Positions 17,136 through 25,396 of a DNA stretch of 64,000 bases are shown here, piece by piece. The notes under the pieces were generated by a model. The model was not told the origin of the DNA. It did no database searches and saw only the letters and a program-made list of their open reading frames with translations. Within the stretch, counting starts at the first letter, position 1, and each line of letters starts with the position of its first letter. The DNA is from Allobosea sp. (GTDB taxonomy: Bacteria > Pseudomonadota > Alphaproteobacteria > Rhizobiales > Beijerinckiaceae), in the NCBI RefSeq assembly GCF_030695125.1, contig NZ_JAUYTP010000068.1, forward strand, positions 62,001 to 126,000, read 5' to 3'. The position numbers and the translations under genes are program-made.

Positions 17136-18605
17136 CTATGCCGCGACCATGTCCGGCACGATCTCCCCGACACGGGCGAGATCCGTGCGGAAGCGGGCCG
17201 TCTCGCGCTCGCGCGCCTCTTCATCTGGCAGCCGCAGCAGATAGGAGGGATGGACGGTGGCCAGCAGGGCTGTGCCGTCGTCCAGCATGAGGTCGCGCTC
17301 GCGCATCGAGGCCAGCGAGCCTGTGTGCCCGGTCAGAGCGTGCAGCGCGGTCGCGCCCAGCGCCACCACCAGCTTCGGCCGCACGAAGTCCCGCTCCAGC
17401 CCGAGCCAGAAGCGACAGGCCGCGATCTCGCCGGCATTGGGCCGCTCATGGATGCGCCTTTTGCCGCGCACCGTGAATTTGAAATGCTTGACCGCATTGG
17501 TGACATAGGCGCGGCTGCGGTCGAGCCCGGCCTCCGCCATCACCGCGTCGAAGACCTGCCCCGCGGGGCCGACGAAGGGCCGGCCAGCCAGATCCTCCTG
17601 ATCGCCCGGCTGCTCGCCGACGAACATCACCGGCGCCGCCAGCGGACCCTCGCCGAACACCGTCTGCGTCGCCTGCTGGCACAGCCCGCAGCGCGAACAA
17701 TCCTTCGCCACCGCCCGCGCCTGCTCCCAGGAGGCGGGCGCCTCGGTCGAGCCGGGCTCGGCATCCCGCTGGCGCTGCATCTGCCGCAGATGCCGCTCCG
17801 GCGGCACGGTCGGGGCTTTCTCCACCATCTCCTGCGCACGCCGGCCGGCCGCGGCGATCAGCGGCGCGATCAGCTCGGCCTCGGGCAGGTTGCGCCAGTA
17901 CTTCTCCGGCATCTCCGCCTTCATGGCTTTGATCTTCAGCCGGGCCGGATTGAAGATGTTGGCGTAATAGGTCCGCCAATAGGCCTCCATCGCGTCATCG
18001 TCGGGCGCGTCCGTGCGCGAGGCGCCCTCCCCCAGATGCAGCGTCGTGCCGTCCCAGTGGAGCGAGCGCAGCGGCGTCAGGATCGACCAGCGCATCGCCG
18101 CGAAGCGCTCGACGAAGAAGCGCGAGACGCGCTCGACGATGTGGTGCTCGGGCTCGAACCAGGCGACGAAGGCCTCGCCGCCATCGGGGCCGACGACCTC
18201 GCGGAAGCGCACGAAGGCGGTCATCTTGTGCAGGTCACGGCGGACCGACTTGGCCATCGCCCGGGCGCGACGGACCTCGTCGTCGGTGATCACATGCAGC
18301 AATGTCGGCTCGCGCTGGAGCCGCAGCAGCAGCCGGTAGAGCAGGTCGAAGCGGCCGCCGTCGCGGTGGCAGACCACCGCCTGCGCCAGTTCGACGAAGT
18401 CGCGCGGCACGCGCAGCTCCGCCCCGCTGGCCGGGACCGGCGGCGGCTCGGCCAGCCCGGCGAAGAGCCCGGAGGCGTCGGCCCCCACCTGCCAGTCGAT
18501 CCGGCCCGGCGCCACCACCGCCAGGGCGAGCGCGCGCGCCTGCCGCCGCCAGCCGTCGAAATCGGCCGGGTGGTCGAGACGCGCCAGGATGCCGGACTGC
18601 GCCAT
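17136..18605 (-). CDS. DUF4130 - UdgX-type uracil-DNA glycosylase fusion
   Basis: A 489-residue fusion. The N-terminal half (about 20-260) matches the DUF4130 domain that accompanies UdgX; the C-terminal half is a family 4/5-like uracil-DNA glycosylase with cysteines CSRCGLC for an iron-sulfur cluster, motif GEQPGDQEDLAGRPFVGPAG, and the R-loop KRRIH. In UdgX the histidine of KRRIH forms a covalent bond to the uracil site; here it is His386. HPSYLLRLP near the end is the usual last motif. It is downstream of, and overlaps, the radical SAM gene. The ATG at 18605 follows GAGG; a GTG at 18617 that overlaps the upstream stop is also possible. The operon has a LexA box at 19860-19874. Confidence 0.87.
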   Translation of the reverse strand: MAQSGILARLDHPADFDGWRRQARALALAVVAPGRIDWQVGADASGLFAGLAEPPPVPASGAELRVPRDFVELAQAVVCHRDGGRFDLLYRLLLRLQREPTLLHVITDDEVRRARAMAKSVRRDLHKMTAFVRFREVVGPDGGEAFVAWFEPEHHIVERVSRFFVERFAAMRWSILTPLRSLHWDGTTLHLGEGASRTDAPDDDAMEAYWRTYYANIFNPARLKIKAMKAEMPEKYWRNLPEAELIAPLIAAAGRRAQEMVEKAPTVPPERHLRQMQRQRDAEPGSTEAPASWEQARAVAKDCSRCGLCQQATQTVFGEGPLAAPVMFVGEQPGDQEDLAGRPFVGPAGQVFDAVMAEAGLDRSRAYVTNAVKHFKFTVRGKRRIHERPNAGEIAACRFWLGLERDFVRPKLVVALGATALHALTGHTGSLASMRERDLMLDDGTALLATVHPSYLLRLPDEEARERETARFRTDLARVGEIVPDMVAA

Positions 18606-18613
18606 GGCCGACC

Positions 18614-19846
18614 TCACAGCAGCGCGAGCTGCTGCGGCTTGGGCGCGAGATGCTGCTTCAGCCGCTCGCTATCGAGCAGGACGCCGGGGCGCCAGCCCTC
18701 CGCGACGATGAAGTGTCGCAGGGTCGTCATCGACCTCGCGATCTTGCCGACATCCTCCAACCGAAGCCGCCGGAAACGCCGCGTCTCCAAAATGCGGCCG
18801 ACGCTCTTGGTGCCCAGCCCCGGCACCCGCAGCAGCGTCCCGCGGTCGGCCCGGTTGACGTCCACGGGGAAGCGCGCGCGATGCCGCAGAGCCCAGGCGA
18901 GCTTCGGGTCGATGGCGAGATCGAGCATGCCGCCCGCCCCGTCATCGAGAATCTCGCCAACTTCGAAGCCGTAGAACCGCGTCAGCCAGTCGGCCTGGTA
19001 GAGCCGGTGCTCGCGCATCAGCGGCGGTTCCGACAGCGGCAGCTGCGCGCTGGAATCGGGGATGGGGCTGAAGGCGGAGTAATAGACCCGCTTGAGGCCG
19101 AAGGAGCCGTAGAGCTGGGCGCTGCGCTGCAAGATCGTCGCATCGCTTGCCCCATCGGCGCCGACGATCATCTGCGTGCTCTGCCCGGCCGGGGAAAAGG
19201 CCGGCGCGCGACGCGACTTCGCCCGCTCCGCCTTGCCCTCCTCGATCCTGAGCTTCAGCCCGCCCATGGCGGCGCTGATCTCACGAGGCCGCTTCTCCGG
19301 CGCGAACCGCTCCAACGACACCTCGGTCGGCAGCTCGACATTGATCGAGACGCGGTCGGCATAGAGCCCGGCCTGCGCCACGAGATCGGCGTTGGCGCTG
19401 GGAATGAGCTTGAGGTGGATGTAGCCGCGAAAGCCATGGACCTCGCGCAGCGTCTGCGCCACCCGCACCAGTTCGCCCATCGTGTAGTCCGGCGAGCGGA
19501 TGATGCCCGAGGAGAGGAACAGCCCCTCGATGTAATTGCGCTTGTAGAAGTTCAGCGTGAGGTCGACGACCTCCTCCACCGAGAAGCGCGCCCGCCTGAC
19601 ATTGCTCGAAGAGCGATTGATGCAGAAGATGCAATCGTAGCTGCAGTAATTGGTCAGCAGGATCTTCAAAAGCGAGATGCAGCGGCCGTCCGGCGCGTAA
19701 GAGTGGCAGATGCCCGATCCGGTGGTCGAGCCGATGCCGCCGGCGAGCGAATTGCGCCTGGTTGTGCTGCTGGAGGCGCAGGAGGCGTCGTATTTCGCCG
19801 CATCGCTGAGGATCTCCAGCTTCTCCATCACCGTCAGTTGCGTCAC
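18614..19846 (-). CDS. radical SAM protein of the putative DNA modification/repair family
   Basis: A 410-residue radical SAM enzyme with the cluster-binding triad C68, C72, C75 in NYCSYDCIFC, and a C-terminal helix-hairpin-helix-like region (LLRVPGLGTKSVGRILETRR) suited to DNA binding. This family is found next to DUF4130-UdgX genes in many bacteria and is called a putative DNA repair protein; its reaction has not been established as far as I know. The GTG at 19846 follows AGAGG; an ATG at 19828 is an alternative. It is the first gene of the pair, and a GAAC-N7-GAAC LexA box lies 14 bases upstream, which argues for induction by DNA damage. Confidence 0.85.
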   Translation of the reverse strand: MTQLTVMEKLEILSDAAKYDASCASSSTTRRNSLAGGIGSTTGSGICHSYAPDGRCISLLKILLTNYCSYDCIFCINRSSSNVRRARFSVEEVVDLTLNFYKRNYIEGLFLSSGIIRSPDYTMGELVRVAQTLREVHGFRGYIHLKLIPSANADLVAQAGLYADRVSINVELPTEVSLERFAPEKRPREISAAMGGLKLRIEEGKAERAKSRRAPAFSPAGQSTQMIVGADGASDATILQRSAQLYGSFGLKRVYYSAFSPIPDSSAQLPLSEPPLMREHRLYQADWLTRFYGFEVGEILDDGAGGMLDLAIDPKLAWALRHRARFPVDVNRADRGTLLRVPGLGTKSVGRILETRRFRRLRLEDVGKIARSMTTLRHFIVAEGWRPGVLLDSERLKQHLAPKPQQLALL

Positions 19847-19859
19847 GCCAAGCCTCTTT

Positions 19860-19874
19860 GTTCATTATTTGTTC
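19860..19874 (-). promoter_or_regulatory. LexA box (SOS operator), GTTC-N7-GTTC
   Basis: The plus strand reads GTTCATTATTTGTTC, an exact match to the alphaproteobacterial LexA operator GTTC-N7-GTTC. It ends 14 bases before the start codon of the radical SAM gene, where it would cover the transcription start. The downstream genes are DNA-repair-like, which supports the call. Confidence 0.8.
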
Positions 19875-19996
19875 TTTTATCGGATCGCGATGGGAGCCGC
19901 CAGAGACGTTTCGTCGCGGGGCGCCCGCCGGCCCCTGGGCTGGAACACCCGGCCGCGCGTCGGCGTTTCGAAGGGATCACATGTCTGGAGGGATCC

Positions 19997-20176
19997 ATGT
20001 TTCGCATTCTGCTGCTCATCGCCGTCGTCCTGATCGGCTACGACGCCATCGCCCATCAGGGGATGTACACGCGAAACGCCTGGGCGAGCGTCGTCGGCCT
20101 GACCGATTCCGCCGTGTCGAGCGCCCGGGAGTTGGGCCGCGATGGACGGGAGGAACCGGCCGCCCTGCGTCCCTAG
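19997..20176 (+). CDS. small hypothetical protein with N-terminal hydrophobic helix
   Basis: A 59-residue open frame with a strong GGAGG five bases before its ATG. Residues 2-15 (FRILLLIAVVLIGY) form a hydrophobic helix, probably a membrane anchor or signal sequence, followed by a polar tail (YTRNAWASVVGLTDSAVSS). I do not recognise a family. It is divergent from the SOS-controlled radical SAM gene and lies 152 bases upstream of glgP. The good ribosome-binding site and membrane helix argue that it is real, but no homologue can be shown here. Confidence 0.55.
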   Translation: MFRILLLIAVVLIGYDAIAHQGMYTRNAWASVVGLTDSAVSSARELGRDGREEPAALRP

Positions 20177-20328
20177 CCCGGCCGCCAGTCCGGATCGTTT
20201 CAGATCGGAAGTGGCGCGCGGGGAGTGCCGGCCCGCGGGCTTTCCTGTTGCATTGCGGCAATTACGTCTGGACTTGGCGGGAGGTTGCTCCGAAACTCCG
20301 CGCCAACCAAACAGCCGGGAATTGACGC

Positions 20329-22797
20329 TTGACCGAGACAGCCGCCGACGCCCCGAGTCTTGACCGCCGCGATGCGCAGGTCGAGACTCTGAAGGCCGAA
20401 ATCCTCAAGAAGCTGACCTATTCGCTCGGCAAGAACGCCTCGGTCGCCCAGCCGCATGACTGGCTGACCGCCGGCATTCTGGCGGCGCGCGATCACATCG
20501 TCGACGTCTGGCATCGCTCGACCCGCGACAGTTATCAGACCGGCCGGAAGCGGGTTTACTATCTCTCGCTCGAGTTCCTGATCGGGCGCTCGCTGGCCGA
20601 CGCGCTGAACAATCTCGGCCTCACCGGTGCGATGGCGCAGGCCATGCGCGAACTCGGCGTCGATCTCGCCTCCATCGAAATGATCGAGCCCGACGCGGCG
20701 CTCGGTAATGGCGGGCTGGGGCGGCTCGCCGCCTGCTATCTCGAGGCGATGGCCTCGACCGGCGTTCCGGCGCTGGGCTACGGAATCCGCTACGATCATG
20801 GCCTGTTCAAGCAGCGCATCGACGGCGGCAAGCAGATCGAGGTGCCCGAAGACTGGCTCTCCTTCCGCAATCCCTGGGAGTTCGAGCGCCGCGAGGCCTC
20901 CTACAAGATCGGCTTCGGCGGCTCGCTGACCGCGACGCAAAAACCCGGCGAGGTGTTCTGGGAGCCGGAGGAGACGGTCTTCGCGGTCGCCTACGACACG
21001 CCGATCATCGGCTGGCGCGGCCGTGACGCCACGACGCTGCGGCTCTGGCGTGCCCGGGCCATGCACCCGCTCTCGCTCGACGCCTTCAACCAGGGCGACC
21101 TCGTCGGCGCCGTGGCCGAGCGCAACCGCGCCGAGGCGATCTCGAAGGTGCTCTACCCCAATGATTCCACCCCGGCGGGGCAGGAGTTGCGCCTGCGGCA
21201 GGAGTTCTTCTTCACCTCGGCCTCGCTGCAGGATCTGGTCCGGCGGCATTACCGCCAGTTCGGCACGCTCGACAATCTCGCCGACAAGGTCGCGATCCAG
21301 CTCAACGACACCCATCCCTCGCTCGCCGTCGCCGAGATGATGCGGCTTTTGATCGACGAGCATGGCCTGGCCTGGGAACAAGCCTGGACGATCACCAACG
21401 CCACCATTTCCTACACCAACCACACGCTCCTGCCGGAGGCGCTGGAGACCTGGCCGGTGGCGCTGATGGAGCGGCTTCTGCCGCGCCACATGCAGATCAT
21501 CTTCGCCATCAATGCCCGCTTCCTCGAGGAGGTCCGGCGCTCCAGCGGCGGCGAGAACGTCGATCTCTCGGCGATCTCGCTGATCGACGAGCATAACGGC
21601 CGGCGCGTGCGCATGGCCCACCTCGCCTTCGTCGGCTCGCACACGGTCAACGGCGTCTCGGCCCTGCATTCCAAGCTCATGGAGCAGACCGTCTTCGCAC
21701 CGCTGAACGCGATCTTCCCCGGTCGCATCACCAACGTCACCAACGGCATCACGCCGCGACGCTGGCTGTTCGGCGCCAATCCCGGCCTGACCAAGCTGCT
21801 GCAGGAGGTCTGCGGCGACGATCTGACCGACCATATCGGCCAGATCCATCGTCTCGCCGCCCATACCGGCGACCGCGCCCTGCATGCGCGACTGGCCGCG
21901 ATCCGGCGCGAGAACAAGCTCAAGCTGGCAAAAATCATCCGGCAGGAAACGGGCGTCACCGTCGATCCCGATGCGCTGTTCGACGTGCAGATCAAGCGCA
22001 TCCACGAATACAAGCGCCAGTTGCTCAACATCCTCGAGACGATCGCGCTCTATGACGCGATCCGCTCGGAGCCCTACAAGGACTGGGCGCCACGGGTGAA
22101 GATCTTCGCCGGCAAGGCGGCTTCCAACTACGGCACCGCCAAGGCGATCATCAACCTGATCAACGACGTCGCCGTCGTCGTGAACAACGACATCACCACC
22201 CGCGACCGGCTCAAGGTCGTGTTCCTGCCGAACTACAATGTCAGCGCCGCCGAGCTGATCATCCCCGCAGCCGACGTCTCCGAGCAGATCTCGACCGCCG
22301 GCATGGAGGCTTCGGGCACCGGCAACATGAAGTTCGCGCTCAACGGCGCGATCACCATCGGGACGCTCGACGGCGCCAATATCGAGATCGGTGAGCGTGT
22401 CGGCGCCGACAACATCGTCATCTTCGGCATGACGGCCGAGGAGGTCGAGGCCGCCAAGCGCAATCCCCGGCCGACCAGCGAGGTCATCGCCGGCGCGCCC
22501 CATCTCGAGGGCGTTCTCGACGCGGTGGCGTCGGGCGCCTATTCGCCCCGCGAGCGCGACCGCTATCGCGGCCTCGTCGACGGCTTGCGCGCCAATGACT
22601 GGTTCATGGTGCTCAACGATTTCGACAGCTACCACCAGGCGCAACGCCGGATCGACACGCTCTGGGCCGACCAGGACAAGTGGTGGCGCATGTCGGTGAC
22701 CAACACCGCCCATTGCGGCTGGTTCAGCGCCGACCGCGCGATCGGCGAATATGCGCAGCGGATCTGGAACATCCCCACGCGCGACACCGCAGGCTGA
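20329..22797 (+). CDS. glgP: glycogen phosphorylase
   Basis: An 822-residue glycogen/maltodextrin phosphorylase, which releases glucose-1-phosphate from alpha-1,4 chains. The pyridoxal-phosphate site GTGNMKFALNGA with Lys668 is intact, as are EPDAALGNGGLGRLAACY and NVTNGITPRRWL. The start is the TTG at 20329: an in-frame stop lies at 20323, no ATG or GTG precedes the conserved N-terminal region, and the conserved block begins about 20 residues later. glgX follows 4 bases after the stop, so the two debranching/degradation genes are probably coupled. Confidence 0.93.
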   Translation: MTETAADAPSLDRRDAQVETLKAEILKKLTYSLGKNASVAQPHDWLTAGILAARDHIVDVWHRSTRDSYQTGRKRVYYLSLEFLIGRSLADALNNLGLTGAMAQAMRELGVDLASIEMIEPDAALGNGGLGRLAACYLEAMASTGVPALGYGIRYDHGLFKQRIDGGKQIEVPEDWLSFRNPWEFERREASYKIGFGGSLTATQKPGEVFWEPEETVFAVAYDTPIIGWRGRDATTLRLWRARAMHPLSLDAFNQGDLVGAVAERNRAEAISKVLYPNDSTPAGQELRLRQEFFFTSASLQDLVRRHYRQFGTLDNLADKVAIQLNDTHPSLAVAEMMRLLIDEHGLAWEQAWTITNATISYTNHTLLPEALETWPVALMERLLPRHMQIIFAINARFLEEVRRSSGGENVDLSAISLIDEHNGRRVRMAHLAFVGSHTVNGVSALHSKLMEQTVFAPLNAIFPGRITNVTNGITPRRWLFGANPGLTKLLQEVCGDDLTDHIGQIHRLAAHTGDRALHARLAAIRRENKLKLAKIIRQETGVTVDPDALFDVQIKRIHEYKRQLLNILETIALYDAIRSEPYKDWAPRVKIFAGKAASNYGTAKAIINLINDVAVVVNNDITTRDRLKVVFLPNYNVSAAELIIPAADVSEQISTAGMEASGTGNMKFALNGAITIGTLDGANIEIGERVGADNIVIFGMTAEEVEAAKRNPRPTSEVIAGAPHLEGVLDAVASGAYSPRERDRYRGLVDGLRANDWFMVLNDFDSYHQAQRRIDTLWADQDKWWRMSVTNTAHCGWFSADRAIGEYAQRIWNIPTRDTAG

Positions 22798-22801
22798 CCG
22801 C

Positions 22802-24775
22802 GTGGCGTCGCGACAGCGGCTCGTCTCCGGCCCGCTGCCGGCGCGCATGGGCGCAACGCCGGGCGATGACGGCGTCAGCTTCGCCGTCTTCTCGCGCCAT
22901 GGCGAGCGCGTGAATCTGTGCCTGTTCGACGAGACCGGCGAGCGGGAGACCGCGCGCCTGCCCCTGCCCTGCCGCACCGGCGACATCCATCATGGCGTGC
23001 TGCCCGGAGCCAAGGCAGGGCTGCGCTATGGCCTGCGCGTCGACGGCCCGTGGCAGCCGCAGCACGGGCATCGCTTCGACGCCGCCAAATTGCTGGTCGA
23101 CCCCTATGCAATGCGGATCGACCGCCCGTTCCGCTGGGATCCGAGGCTCGCGGAGTTCGGCACCGACACCGCCGATCTCGTGCCGCGCGGCATCGTCGGC
23201 GAGGCGCTTCCGGCCGCAAATGGCGAGATGCAGAGCGCCCCGAGCTTCATCTACGAACTCGCGGTGAAGTCGTTCACGATGCGCCATCCCGCCGTGCCGC
23301 AGCGCATCCGTGGCACGCTGGCGGCGCTCTGCGAACCGGCCATCCTCGACCACATCGGTGAACTGGGCGTCAGCCATGTCGAGCTGATGCCGGTCGCCGC
23401 CTGGATGGACGAGCGCCACCTGCCGCCGCTCGGTCTCGCCAATGCCTGGGGCTACAACCCGGTCAACTTCTTCGCCCCGGATCCGCGCCTGGCGCCCGGC
23501 GGCACGGCCGATCTGCGCCGGCTCTGCGAAACCTATGCGCAGGCCGGCATCGGCATCATCCTCGACATCGTCCTGAACCACACCGCCGAGAGCGACGAAT
23601 TCGGCGCCACGATCAGCCTGCGCGGGCTCGACAACGCGGTCTATTACCGCCACGCCGCCGACGATCCCGGCCGGCTGATCAACGACACCGGCTGCGGCCA
23701 CACGCTCGCGCTCGACCGGGCTCCCGTTGTCCGCATGGCGATGGATGCGCTGCGGCACTGGCGCGGCCTCGGCGTCGCCGGCTTCCGCTTCGATCTCGGC
23801 ACGGTGATGGGACGCTCAGATACGGGCTACTCTCAGGATGCTCCGCTCTTCGCGGCGATCCTGCAGGATCCCGCCCTGTCGCGCGCCATCCTGATCGCAG
23901 AGCCCTGGGACATCGGCCCGGGCGGCTACCGTCTCGGCGAGTTTCCCGCCCCCTTCGCCGAATGGAACGGGCGCTACCGCGACGATATCCGCCGCTTCTG
24001 GAGGGGCGATACCGGCCTCTCAGGTGCGCTGGCGACGCGCCTGGCCGGCTCCGCCGATCTCTTTGCCTCCCGCTATCGCGGGCCGCAGGCGAGCATCAAC
24101 TTCATCGCCGCCCATGACGGCTTCACTTTGGCCGATCTCGTTTCCCATACCGCCAAGCACAACGAGGCCAATGGCGAGGGCAACCGCGACGGCGACAACG
24201 AAAACCACAGCTGGAACAACGGGATCGAGGGCGCGTCCGACGACCCGGCCGTGGCCGCCGCGCGCAAGCGCGATGTCCGCGCGTTGCTGGCGACTTTGTT
24301 CCTGTCGCGCGGGGTGCCCATGCTGACCGCCGGCGACGACTTCGGCCGGACGCAGCACGGCAACAACAACGCCTATTGCCAGGACAACGAAGCGTTCTGG
24401 CTGGATTGGGAGAGATCGGACGGCGACCTGGCCGCCTTCGTCGCGTCGCTGGTGCGGTTACGCAAGGCGCACCCGCTGCTGGCGGCTGAGACTTTCCTGA
24501 CCGGCGCGGGCGAGCCTCCCGATGCCCGCTGGCTGACACCCGACGGCGCGCCGATCGCCGACGAGGAGTGGGGCCGGCTGGACGCGCTTTGCCTGATGTT
24601 GAACGGGGCAGAGGAATCCCTGCTGATCGCCGTCAATCGCAGCAGGACCGATATCACGCTCGCCCTGCCCGACGGTTCGCCTCGGGCGTGGCAGCATCTG
24701 CATGGCTCGGCACCCGAGGGCGGCGAAGGCCTCCTGCCGGCCCGCAGCGTCAGCCTGTTCGGCAGGCGGACTTAG
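22802..24775 (+). CDS. glgX: glycogen debranching enzyme GlgX (copy 1)
   Basis: A 657-residue GH13 isoamylase-type enzyme with an N-terminal CBM48-like domain (about 10-100) and the catalytic barrel: nucleophile Asp in [11 protein letters not shown], acid Glu in [13 protein letters not shown], and the third Asp in [11 protein letters not shown]. GlgX hydrolyses alpha-1,6 branches of the limit dextrins made by GlgP, which lies directly upstream. The start is the GTG at 22802, four bases after the glgP stop. A second glgX lies on the opposite strand at 25397-27484; the two share layout but differ widely in sequence, so this is an old duplication or separate acquisition. Confidence 0.92.
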   Translation: MASRQRLVSGPLPARMGATPGDDGVSFAVFSRHGERVNLCLFDETGERETARLPLPCRTGDIHHGVLPGAKAGLRYGLRVDGPWQPQHGHRFDAAKLLVDPYAMRIDRPFRWDPRLAEFGTDTADLVPRGIVGEALPAANGEMQSAPSFIYELAVKSFTMRHPAVPQRIRGTLAALCEPAILDHIGELGVSHVELMPVAAWMDERHLPPLGLANAWGYNPVNFFAPDPRLAPGGTADLRRLCETYAQAGIGIILDIVLNHTAESDEFGATISLRGLDNAVYYRHAADDPGRLINDTGCGHTLALDRAPVVRMAMDALRHWRGLGVAGFRFDLGTVMGRSDTGYSQDAPLFAAILQDPALSRAILIAEPWDIGPGGYRLGEFPAPFAEWNGRYRDDIRRFWRGDTGLSGALATRLAGSADLFASRYRGPQASINFIAAHDGFTLADLVSHTAKHNEANGEGNRDGDNENHSWNNGIEGASDDPAVAAARKRDVRALLATLFLSRGVPMLTAGDDFGRTQHGNNNAYCQDNEAFWLDWERSDGDLAAFVASLVRLRKAHPLLAAETFLTGAGEPPDARWLTPDGAPIADEEWGRLDALCLMLNGAEESLLIAVNRSRTDITLALPDGSPRAWQHLHGSAPEGGEGLLPARSVSLFGRRT

Positions 24776-24790
24776 TGGATCGCCCGAACC

Positions 24791-25120
24791 TCAGCCGGTC
24801 TTCCGGCGCGCATCGACATAACTCGCCAGCACTGCGCTGATCCGGCTCTGATAGCCCTTACCCGTCGCCCGGAAATGGCTGAGCACGCGCCGCGGCAGCC
24901 GCAGCGTGATCTGCTCCGTTCCCTCCGGCTCGACGATCTCGGCCTCGTCCCAGAAGCCGGGCGGCACCAGCCCCGCATCGGGATCTTCGGCTGCCCGGCG
25001 CTCGATCTCCTCGTCGCTCCAGCCATCAGAAATCCGGCTGAGCCGAGGCGGCACGGGAATGTCGTCCAAGCTCTCATACCTGACTTCGCTACTGACCTTG
25101 GTCGAAGATTTTGCGGTCAT
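24791..25120 (-). CDS. brnA: BrnA-type antitoxin
   Basis: A 109-residue protein with a negatively charged N-terminal half (SDGWSDEEIERRAAEDPDAG) and a C-terminal ribbon-helix-helix-like part (EQITLRLPRRVLSHFRATGK then GYQSRISAVLASYV). This is the profile of BrnA, which binds and neutralises the BrnT ribonuclease and represses the operon. It overlaps brnT by 32 bases on the same strand and ends 15 bases from the convergent glgX. Confidence 0.87.
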   Translation of the reverse strand: MTAKSSTKVSSEVRYESLDDIPVPPRLSRISDGWSDEEIERRAAEDPDAGLVPPGFWDEAEIVEPEGTEQITLRLPRRVLSHFRATGKGYQSRISAVLASYVDARRKTG

Positions 25121-25358
25121 AACTGCTCGCTTTCCAGGCGGAGATGATGCGGATATCGCCGTCCCGCCTTGTGTACACCACGCGCAGCAAGCGGCCCTGC
25201 GACAGTCCCAAGGCGATGAAGCGGGCCTCGCCATAGTCGTGCCGGGCGTCTTGCCGCGCCATGAAGCGACCACGAAAGACCAGAGACGCTTCGGCGAACG
25301 AGACGTCGTGCTTGGCCTCGTTGACCTTGCTCTTCGCCTCGTCCCATTGGAACCCCAT
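25089..25358 (-). CDS. brnT: BrnT family ribonuclease toxin
   Basis: An 89-residue BrnT (RelE-like fold) toxin. FQWDEAKSKVNEAKHDVSF at the start, EASLVFRG, DYGEARFIALGLSQGR and RIISAWKASSYDRKIF are standard blocks. Toxin-first order with a 32-base overlap onto the antitoxin gene is normal for BrnTA. The pair lies between two glgX genes, 38 bases after the second glgX on the same strand, so it may be partly read through from it. Confidence 0.9.
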   Translation of the reverse strand: MGFQWDEAKSKVNEAKHDVSFAEASLVFRGRFMARQDARHDYGEARFIALGLSQGRLLRVVYTRRDGDIRIISAWKASSYDRKIFDQGQ

Positions 25359-25396
25359 GAGCCATTGTAGCTACAGATGAAGCTACGGGCAATCGC

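Noticed and set aside
20200..22986. A 928-codon minus-strand frame across glgP.
   Set aside because: It is the mirror of glgP, which has an intact PLP site and full length; high GC makes such frames common.
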